From: JANOGU01 sp031406135
GTDB taxonomy: Bacteria; Pseudomonadota; Alphaproteobacteria; Rhodobacterales; Rhodobacteraceae
Assembly: GCA_031406135.1 (NCBI GenBank)
Contig: JANOGU010000298.1
Location: forward strand, 1 to 18,136
DNA: 18,136 nucleotides
Direction of reading: 5' to 3'
This document shows positions 1 to 5,729 of this stretch, piece after piece. Position numbers and translations under genes: made by a program. A model generated the notes under the pieces. That model saw only the letters and a list, made by a program, of their open reading frames with translations, was not told the origin of the DNA and ran no database searches. Within the stretch, counting starts at the first letter, position 1, and each line of letters opens with the position of its first letter.

Positions 1-415
1 CACCTGGCAGGACGTTCCCGCCGGTCTCCCGAGCCTGAACGCGCGCGCCCCGTTGGGGCTGGCGCGCAAGGCGGTCGATTTTTGCCGGATCGGTCACCTG
101 ATTGGAGACCATGACATCCTTGATGCCACCGCGAGCGAAAGCTTCAGCCTCGGACACCTTTTGGCAGCAGACGCCACAGGAGCCGCCCAGGCGTTCCTGC
201 AGCTTGGCCACGTCCACCGACTTGTGCATCTTGCCATGCACCCGGTGGCGCATGCCATGGGCGCGGGCATAGTCGCCCATCTTCTTGACGTTCCGCTCCA
301 GGGCGTCGAGATCAAGGATCAGGCAGGGAGTCTGGATATCCGCCTCGGCCATTCCCGGGACGGCGGGGATGTCATAGCCGACCTCCAGATTGTCGAAATT
401 CACGGGTGCGTTCAT
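1..415 (-). CDS. bhcC: beta-hydroxyaspartate aldolase BhcC, N-terminal part (cut by the window edge)
   Basis: Partial gene of 138 codons, starting at ATG 415 and running off the left edge. The family is the PLP-dependent D-threonine aldolase/alanine racemase N-terminal fold. In the beta-hydroxyaspartate cycle BhcC condenses glycine with glyoxylate to (2R,3S)-beta-hydroxyaspartate in the cytosol. Seen directly: the family N-terminal strand TPCLILDLDALERN (about 29-42), the HGKMHKS motif (60-66) whose Lys62 is the expected Schiff-base lysine, and GVCCQKVSEAEAFARGGI (81-98). The start lies 3 nt after the bhcB stop, so the two are probably translationally coupled. The assignment to BhcC rather than a generic D-threonine aldolase rests mainly on the bhcA-bhcB context. 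Oddity: the last dozen or so codons before the edge (after QRGARV, about 121-126) no longer resemble the family, where a hydrophobic strand followed by acidic residues is expected. Confidence 0.85.
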   Translation of the reverse strand, partial: MNAPVNFDNLEVGYDIPAVPGMAEADIQTPCLILDLDALERNVKKMGDYARAHGMRHRVHGKMHKSVDVAKLQERLGGSCGVCCQKVSEAEAFARGGIKDVMVSNQVTDPAKIDRLARQPQRGARVQARETGGNVLPG

Positions 416-418
416 GGA

Positions 419-1375
419 TCAGGCTCCTTGAATCCAAGGCAGCTTGTCGAGGTCGACATTGCCGCCGGTGATGATGATGCCAACCCGCTTGCCGCGGAAG
501 GCGTCGGCGTTCTTGAGAACGGTGGCCAGCGGGACGGCGCTGGAGGGTTCCATGACCACGCGCAGGTGTTTCCAGATCAGCTTCATCGCAGCGATGATCT
601 CCTGCTCGGAGGCAGTGTAAATCTCGCTCACGTGGTTCCTGACGAAGTGCCAGGTCAGATCCTTCAACGGCACCAGCAGGCCATCCGCAATGGTCTTGGG
701 CGCGTCGTCGGCAATGATGTGGCCGGCCTTGAAGCTGCGATAGGCGTCATCGGCCTGCTCCGGTTCCGCGGCGATCACCCTGGTTTCCGGGGAAAGCGTC
801 GACAGGGTCAGGCAGGTGCCCGAGATCATGCCGCCGCCGCCGATCGGCGCCACGACCATGTCAAGGCCGCCGGTCTGTTCGATGAACTCGCGTGCGCAGG
901 TGCCCTGACCGGCGATCACGCGCGGGTCGTTGTAGGGGTGCACGAAATCACCGCCCGTCGCTTCCTGCACCTTGGCGAAGGCCGCCTCGCGGCTGGTGGT
1001 CGAGGGTTCGCATTCCGTGATCACCCCGCCATAGCGGCGCACCGTGTCCTTCTTGGCTTGCGGCGCGGTGTGCGGCATCACCACGTTGCAGGGAATACCC
1101 CGAAGCATCGCGGCATAGGAAAGACATGAGGCGTGGTTGCCGGACGAATGGGTCGCCACGCCCTTCTTCGCCTGTTCCTCGCTCAGCCCGAAGACCGCAT
1201 TGCTCGCGCCGCGCACCTTGAAGGCACCGGGTTCCTGGAAGTTTTCGCATTTGAAGAACAACTGTGCACCGGCCAGCTTGTCCAGATAGTCCGAGGTGCG
1301 GACCGGCGTCAGGCGAATATGCGGCTTGATGCGCTCGTGCGCGGCAAGCATGTCGTCATAGGTCGGGATATACAT
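419..1375 (-). CDS. bhcB: beta-hydroxyaspartate dehydratase BhcB
   Basis: A 318-residue PLP fold-type II enzyme of the serine/threonine dehydratase family. In the beta-hydroxyaspartate cycle BhcB eliminates water from beta-hydroxyaspartate to give iminosuccinate. Seen directly: the lysine motif EPGAFKVRGA (48-57, Schiff-base Lys53), SSGNHA (78-83), the glycine-rich phosphate-binding loop GGGG (179-182) and the C-terminal TGGNVDLDKLPW (303-314). The length is usual for this short form, with no C-terminal ACT regulatory domain, which argues against biosynthetic threonine deaminase IlvA. ATG 1375 was chosen because MYIPTYDDM matches the family N-terminus and GGAG lies just upstream. An earlier in-frame start would add 21 residues reaching into bhcA. 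The gene begins 13 nt after the bhcA stop and ends 3 nt before bhcC. On motifs alone it could be a serine racemase or threo-3-hydroxyaspartate dehydratase; the neighbours make BhcB much the better call. Confidence 0.9.
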   Translation of the reverse strand: MYIPTYDDMLAAHERIKPHIRLTPVRTSDYLDKLAGAQLFFKCENFQEPGAFKVRGASNAVFGLSEEQAKKGVATHSSGNHASCLSYAAMLRGIPCNVVMPHTAPQAKKDTVRRYGGVITECEPSTTSREAAFAKVQEATGGDFVHPYNDPRVIAGQGTCAREFIEQTGGLDMVVAPIGGGGMISGTCLTLSTLSPETRVIAAEPEQADDAYRSFKAGHIIADDAPKTIADGLLVPLKDLTWHFVRNHVSEIYTASEQEIIAAMKLIWKHLRVVMEPSSAVPLATVLKNADAFRGKRVGIIITGGNVDLDKLPWIQGA

Positions 1376-1388
1376 GTCGTCTCCGTGC

Positions 1389-2567
1389 TCAGGCGGCGGT
1401 CGCAGACGTGTTGCGATAGTAGTCCTGGGCTGCGGCAACGCCCGAGCCGAGATTGACGTTCAGGCCCAGGTCAGCCATGCACATCTCGGCCGTGGCGATG
1501 CCGGACAGGGTCATCACATCGGTCAGCATGCCCAGATGGCCGACGCGGAACACCTTGCCCGCAACTTCCCCCAGGCCAACCCCAAAGGCCACACCATACT
1601 TCGACGCCGCGTGCGTCACGATCTGGCCTGCGTTGAACCCCTCGGGCATGCAGATGGCGCTGACCGTGTCGGAATAGACATCCGGTCCGACAGCGCACAG
1701 TTTCAGGCCCCAGGCCTGAACCGCACGGCGCACGCCTTCGGCGATCCGGTGATGGCGCGCGAAGACGTTTTCCAGGCCTTCGTCCAGGATCATCTGGGAG
1801 GAAAGCTTCAGCCCGTTCATCAGCCCGACCGGCGGAGTGTAGGGGAAGGCATTGGCTGCGTAGCCCCTGGTCATGTCGGCGATGTCAAAGAAGGTCCGTG
1901 GCAGCTTCGCGGTTTTCGACGCCTCGACGGCCTTGTCGGAAAAGCCGAGGATCGCAAGGCCGACGGGCAGCATGAAGCCCTTTTGGCTGCCGGTCACCGC
2001 GACGTCCACGCCCCATTCGTCAAAGCGGAAATCCATCGAGGCAATGGAAGACACGCCATCGACGAACAGCATCGCGGGGTGCTTGGCCGCATCCAGCGCA
2101 CGGCGCACTGCGGAAATGTCCGATTTCACGCCGGTTGCGGTCTCGTTGTGCGTGGCCAGCACCACTTTGATCTGGTGGCTCTTGTCGGCGGCAAGAATTT
2201 CCTCGTAGCGATGAGCGGGCAGGCCTTCGCCCCACGGGGTCGGGACGATCTGAACGTCAAGCCCGTGGCGCTGGCACATGTCGATCCAGCGGTGGCTGAA
2301 CATGCCATTGCGCGCCGCCAGCACCTTGTCGCCCGGCGAGAGCGTATTGCTCAGCGCGGTTTCCCAGCCGCCCGTCCCGGTGGAGGGATAGATGAAGACA
2401 TGCGCGGTGTCCGACTTAAGCACCTTGCGCACATTCTCCAGGCACGGATGCAGGATCTTGGCGAATGCCGGCGAGCGGTGGTCGATCGTCGGAACATAGC
2501 AGGCTTTGCGGACCTCCTCGGGCATGTTGGTGGGCCCAGGGATGAACACGGGGTTCTGATTGCTCAT
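1389..2567 (-). CDS. bhcA: aspartate-glyoxylate aminotransferase BhcA
   Basis: A 392-residue class V (fold-type I) PLP aminotransferase. BhcA transfers the amino group of aspartate to glyoxylate, giving glycine and oxaloacetate, the entry step of the beta-hydroxyaspartate cycle. Seen directly: N-terminal FIPGPTNMPEEVR (8-20) and DHRSP (29-33), typical of the serine/alanine-glyoxylate aminotransferase group; a PLP aspartate in FVDGVSSI (168-175, Asp170); and the PLP lysine in GSQKGFMLP (193-201, Lys196). ATG 2567 was chosen because MSNQNPVFIPGPT fits the family start and a GGAG ribosome site precedes it by 8 nt; longer in-frame readings extend into non-family sequence. It is the promoter-proximal gene of bhcA-bhcB-bhcC. 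Without this context it would be called a serine-glyoxylate aminotransferase of the methylotrophic serine cycle, which is the main alternative. Confidence 0.9.
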   Translation of the reverse strand: MSNQNPVFIPGPTNMPEEVRKACYVPTIDHRSPAFAKILHPCLENVRKVLKSDTAHVFIYPSTGTGGWETALSNTLSPGDKVLAARNGMFSHRWIDMCQRHGLDVQIVPTPWGEGLPAHRYEEILAADKSHQIKVVLATHNETATGVKSDISAVRRALDAAKHPAMLFVDGVSSIASMDFRFDEWGVDVAVTGSQKGFMLPVGLAILGFSDKAVEASKTAKLPRTFFDIADMTRGYAANAFPYTPPVGLMNGLKLSSQMILDEGLENVFARHHRIAEGVRRAVQAWGLKLCAVGPDVYSDTVSAICMPEGFNAGQIVTHAASKYGVAFGVGLGEVAGKVFRVGHLGMLTDVMTLSGIATAEMCMADLGLNVNLGSGVAAAQDYYRNTSATAA

Positions 2568-3042
2568 TGTCGGTCTCCTACCATCGTTGCCCGCAGTGTA
2601 TGTCCGGCGGCCCCCAAAAGGCCATCGGGAGGTTTCAGACCAGTGTGAATTCGTATCAGATTCCGCTGTACGGAGGCTCTTCGTACGGCGCAGAGGCCGC
2701 GCCAGCCGGCGAGAGCGGTTGGCCTCGTGAATCTGTCGGGAGCAGAGATGGCGTTCATGGTTGAAATGGTTGTGGACCGTGGCGTGAACGGCCGCAAGCT
2801 TCTGCGAGGTTCGCGTCCGCCTGAACCGCAGCACCGCCCGCTCGCGTCTTCGGAACGGCAGGTGCGAGTTCGCCGCCGAATGGTCGAGGCGGAGACCGGA
2901 TTCCAGTCAATCGGCAGCACCGAGCGCCTTCAGGGCGGCCCCATGGGACCTCTGCTTGTCTGTCGCGAAATTCCCAGACCGACCAATCCACCGCATTGAT
3001 TTATGGAGGAATTTCAGCGCGACCTGATCCTTCAGCCCGGCA
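2568..3042. other. 475-bp region without a recognisable gene, upstream of bhcA
   Basis: This stretch separates the bhcA start from the end of the next minus-strand gene. I examined the short reading frames on both strands. None shows a helix-turn-helix, an IclR-like effector domain or any other family pattern, and their residue make-up (rich in Arg, Pro, Ser and Gly) is that of noncoding GC-rich DNA. The part nearest bhcA (about 2568-2760) must contain the promoter of the bhc operon, but I see no convincing -35/-10 pair. A small inverted repeat at 2662-2686 is listed separately. No stem followed by a T-run that would end transcription from the gene at 3043 is evident. Confidence 0.6.
2662..2686. 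promoter_or_regulatory. inverted repeats upstream of bhcA, candidate operator
   Basis: Two overlapping short palindromes lie about 95-120 bp upstream of the bhcA start: TCCG (2662-2665) with CGGA (2671-2674) around a 5-nt centre, and GTACG (2668-2672) with CGTAC (2682-2686) around a 9-nt centre. Regulators of the IclR family, which control bhc genes in Paracoccus, bind short palindromes in such positions. The arms are short and could arise by chance in GC-rich DNA, so this is only a candidate. Confidence 0.2.
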
Positions 3043-3894
3043 TCAATGGCCTGGTGTCCAGATGCCGTAAGCGTCCCGCAGCCAATGCACGCAGGCGCGG
3101 TTCGCTGCGTCTCGGTCGACGCCTTGGATCGTCTGCCGGTAAAGAGCGTGATCGTCGTGCTGGCCCGGCAGATCGACGAACAGCCGGCGCCGTGTAGCGT
3201 GCAGCCAGACCGGGATGCCCCGCCGCGCCATCTGGCCCGACAGCCAGACATCATCGACCGTCCACATGTCCGGGGGGATCCGCATGGCCGCGGCATCGAG
3301 AAAATCCGGACGGATCGCGACGCCCGACAATCCTTCGGCAATGTCCACGTAGCCGGACCGCGCGAAACTGCGGGGTCGTGCCTTGAGAAACTGCGGAATC
3401 CGCGCCGTGCCGCCCCAGCGCAAGCGCTGCCAGGACAGGTGCAGGCGGTAGACCAGATCACGCTTGCCACGGCCGCGTTTCATACGCGGGGCGGGTTGGA
3501 CAATTTCGGGCAAGCCCATATGGCGCAAGTGGAAGCCCTGCAGGGCCAGTGCCGCGTGCGGGTGCTCGGGCCGGGCGGACAGCAGCGTCTCGGCCCAGCG
3601 GGGCGTGTACAGCCGGTCGTCGTCGCAATAGAGCAGGTCCAAATCCTGCCCGCGCAGTTCCTCTGCGGCGAAGAGCACCTTCGTCGCCGGGCCAAGGTCT
3701 TCCTCGACAAGCCGCAACTCGACACCTTTCGGAATTTCGGGCAAACCACCATCATAGTCCGGGAAGCGCCGGTAGCGGCGCGGAATGTAGAGCCGCACGG
3801 CCTCGGGCCGGCGCCGCTGCGCCAGAAGCGCTGCCAGTGTCGCGGGCAGGTCGCCGAAGCGCGGGGGAATAGAGCTGAGTGAAATGACATACAT
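3043..3894 (-). CDS. putative GT-A-type glycosyltransferase
   Basis: A 283-residue protein with features of an inverting GT-A nucleotide-sugar transferase, presumably cytosolic; no signal peptide or membrane helix is seen. Seen directly: an N-terminal strand MYVISLSSIPPRF (1-13) followed by an arginine-rich helix, GPATKV (68-73), a metal/nucleotide-sugar motif YCDDDRLY (89-96) in the DXD position, and a second acidic motif TVDDVWLSG (212-220) where the catalytic base of such enzymes lies. Donor and acceptor cannot be told. ATG 3894 was chosen because the family-like strand begins there; earlier in-frame starts add 26 unrelated residues. It is divergent from the histidine phosphatase, with 57 bp between the starts, and probably shares a control region with it. 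The fold is inferred from motif spacing, without certain family membership. Confidence 0.75.
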   Translation of the reverse strand: MYVISLSSIPPRFGDLPATLAALLAQRRRPEAVRLYIPRRYRRFPDYDGGLPEIPKGVELRLVEEDLGPATKVLFAAEELRGQDLDLLYCDDDRLYTPRWAETLLSARPEHPHAALALQGFHLRHMGLPEIVQPAPRMKRGRGKRDLVYRLHLSWQRLRWGGTARIPQFLKARPRSFARSGYVDIAEGLSGVAIRPDFLDAAAMRIPPDMWTVDDVWLSGQMARRGIPVWLHATRRRLFVDLPGQHDDHALYRQTIQGVDRDAANRACVHWLRDAYGIWTPGH

Positions 3895-3951
3895 GGCGCA
3901 GCAGACCCGGGGAGGTGAGCCTGCGCAGCGCCTCCCGAGGGTGTCAAGGCG

Positions 3952-4536
3952 GTGATCTACCTGCTGCGCCACGGGCAGACCGAGTTCAATCGGGACGGGC
4001 GGTATCAGGGCCAGTCGGATTCGCCGCTGACCGATCTCGGCCGGCGCCAGGCGACGGCCTTCGGAGCGCTTTTGGCTGAACAGGTGCAGGACGCGCGCAT
4101 TTTCTCCAGCCCGCTCCAGCGTGCGGTGTCGACCGCGCGGCTGATCGCGCAGGCGCTTCCCGGCGCTCGCGTGATCCTCGATGACCGGCTGCGCGAGCTG
4201 TCAATGGGCCATTGCGACGGCATGACGCGCGCCGAGATCGCGGCACGCTGGCCGGATGTGCGCCGCGGCCACCCGCCGCGGCAGTGGATGTTCCATACGC
4301 CCGGCGGCGAACGCCTGGATGAGGTCACGGCGCGACTGGCTTCGGTCCTCGCGGTCGTGGCCGCGACGAAGGGCGATGTCATCCTTGTCAGCCATGCCGT
4401 GACCGGCCGGCTGTTGCGGGGCCTGCATGCAAGCCTGGCGCTGTCCGAGGCGCTGCAACTCGATGCGCCGCAGGATGTCGTTTACCGGCTGCTGAGCGAT
4501 CAGCGGGTCGATGCACTGCCGCGCACCATGCTGTGA
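3952..4536 (+). CDS. histidine phosphatase family protein (phosphoglycerate mutase-like)
   Basis: A 194-residue branch-1 histidine phosphatase, cytosolic. Such enzymes pass phosphate through a histidine intermediate and act on small phosphorylated metabolites such as sugar phosphates, phosphoglycerate derivatives or alpha-ribazole phosphate. Seen directly: the catalytic RHGQTEFN (6-13, phospho-accepting His7), SSPLQRA (52-58, Arg57), the acidic RELSMG (81-86, Glu82 as likely proton donor) and the second histidine in VSHAVTGR (146-153, His148). All key residues are present, so it should be active. The GTG at 3952 puts the catalytic motif at residue 6, as usual for the family. It sits between two minus-strand glycosyltransferases and ends 4 nt from the stop of the convergent one. 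A role in removing a phosphate from a glycosylated intermediate, as in glucosylglycerate-type pathways, is possible, but a general housekeeping phosphatase cannot be excluded. Confidence 0.9.
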   Translation: MIYLLRHGQTEFNRDGRYQGQSDSPLTDLGRRQATAFGALLAEQVQDARIFSSPLQRAVSTARLIAQALPGARVILDDRLRELSMGHCDGMTRAEIAARWPDVRRGHPPRQWMFHTPGGERLDEVTARLASVLAVVAATKGDVILVSHAVTGRLLRGLHASLALSEALQLDAPQDVVYRLLSDQRVDALPRTML

Positions 4537-4540
4537 TGCG

Positions 4541-5500
4541 TCACCAGCTCTTCCAGCCAACCAGCAGACCAGGCCCGTCCCCGGCGGCGGTTCGCGCCCG
4601 GACCGCGTCGACGTCCGCCATAGGTGCCCGGCGCGGCAGCACTGCGGCGACGATGCCCGCGTCAAGCAGGCTCATGGGTCCGCCGCGTGCGGCCAGGGTG
4701 AAGGGCAGGGGCCCCGTGACCCACCAGGCCGGACCGTCCGGCAGCGCCTGCGCCACTGCGGGCAAGGCCGCGATCAGCCGGTTGAAGACCGGATGGTGCG
4801 GCGGCGTCGCGATCAGCGCGTTCGAGACGAGCATGCTGCCGGCCGAGGTCACGCGCGGGGCGGGTTCCGCCAATGCCGCGAGGCCCAGCATGGGCAATGC
4901 CGCTTCCGGCGGTACATCGTCACGGGCGGGATACCAGTCGCAATCAAGATAGACTCCACCTTCCTTTGCAAGGACGTGATAGCGCGCCACATCCACCGCG
5001 CCCGGCAGGTCACCCGTTTGCAGCATGGCGCGGTAGAGGGGGTCCTGAACGACACCGGCGGCGGTCAGCTGCGCCTCATCCCACAGCTTGTGACGCCAAC
5101 CGTGCCGCTCGGCGTACTCCGCCCAGGCGGCGCAAGACACCGGCGCGGGGCCTCCGATCCAGATCTGTTGCAGCAGCTTCGGTACCGGGCGGCGCGCGGC
5201 TTCGGTCAGGGCGAGCCGTTCGACGGCTGAGATGGCAAAGAGCGGCGCAAGAATCTCCGGCGGCGGCACTCCGGTTGCCTGCAGACCGAGTCGACTCACC
5301 GCATCGCCGGCCGTCTTCGCCACTTTCAGTCGCGCCGAATGCAGCTTCCTCGGCAGGCCAATCACAGTTGGCGGGCCGAGGACGGCGCGATCCGGGTCAG
5401 CGGACAGCTCGTGCAGCCGCAACAGCGCCGCATCGGCGTCCTGTGCCGCCATCCGGATCGCCGCTTCGATCTCGGCCACCAGCCGCGCCTTTGCCCGCAT
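4541..5500 (-). CDS. putative sugar transferase with DXD motif (Gly_transf_sug/GT32-like)
   Basis: A protein of about 319 residues. The C-terminal two thirds carry the hallmarks of DXD sugar-binding glycosyltransferases (GT32/capsular polysaccharide synthesis type): PKLLQQIWIGG (107-117), then GAVDVARYHVLAKEGGVYLD (167-186) running straight into the metal-binding D186-C-D188. It probably adds a sugar from a nucleotide donor; the acceptor is unknown. The first 100 residues are helical, rich in Ala, Arg and Leu, and not recognised; they may be an accessory or oligomerising segment. No signal peptide or membrane helix is seen. ATG 5500 was chosen because GAGG lies about 8 nt upstream; the frame stays open further upstream, but that part is the complement of the ABC ATPase gene. 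It is convergent with the histidine phosphatase (4 nt between stops) and divergent from the ABC transporter operon. Confidence 0.82.
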   Translation of the reverse strand: MRAKARLVAEIEAAIRMAAQDADAALLRLHELSADPDRAVLGPPTVIGLPRKLHSARLKVAKTAGDAVSRLGLQATGVPPPEILAPLFAISAVERLALTEAARRPVPKLLQQIWIGGPAPVSCAAWAEYAERHGWRHKLWDEAQLTAAGVVQDPLYRAMLQTGDLPGAVDVARYHVLAKEGGVYLDCDWYPARDDVPPEAALPMLGLAALAEPAPRVTSAGSMLVSNALIATPPHHPVFNRLIAALPAVAQALPDGPAWWVTGPLPFTLAARGGPMSLLDAGIVAAVLPRRAPMADVDAVRARTAAGDGPGLLVGWKSW

Positions 5501-5661
5501 ACTCGCCTCGAGCCCACTTGCCTTCGTTTCGCAGCCTTGTAGCACTTGGCCTGCCGTCTGCAAATCGACCGGACACCTGGCGCCCGGAACCGCGCAGCTA
5601 TTCGGTTGCTTTCCCGCGTGACATGCCGGTAACTCTGCGGAAGTCGATGGAGGTGCTTTTT

Positions 5662-5669
5662 GGGGAGGG
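5662..5669 (+). promoter_or_regulatory. strong Shine-Dalgarno implying a CTG start at 5676
   Basis: A purine run, GGGGAGGG, contains a perfect GGAGG (5664-5668). Exactly 7 nt later comes CTG at 5676, in frame with the ABC ATPase. Reading from it adds 18 residues, SRPVENKGELLRVEDLQ after the initiator, which supplies the LLRVEDLQVTF strand normal for the start of such ATPases. The nearest canonical start, GTG 5730, has no ribosome site and would cut that strand. Confidence 0.5.
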
Positions 5670-5729
5670 CACGAACTGTCACGGCCCGTTGAAAACAAAG
5701 GCGAACTTCTGCGGGTCGAAGACCTGCAA

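Noticed and set aside
53..1129. Long plus-strand reading frame of 358 codons opposite bhcB/bhcC
   Set aside because: It is antisense to two genes with clear catalytic motifs, its His/Gly/Asp-rich composition is typical of the complement of high-GC coding DNA, and it shows no domain pattern.
419..1375. bhcB as biosynthetic threonine deaminase
   Set aside because: It lacks the C-terminal regulatory domain and lies between bhcA and bhcC homologues, so the cycle enzyme is the better explanation.
2568..3042. Short open frames on both strands upstream of bhcA as small genes or a bhcR remnant
   Set aside because: No helix-turn-helix or IclR-like segment could be read in any frame, and none has a good ribosome site with a convincing start.
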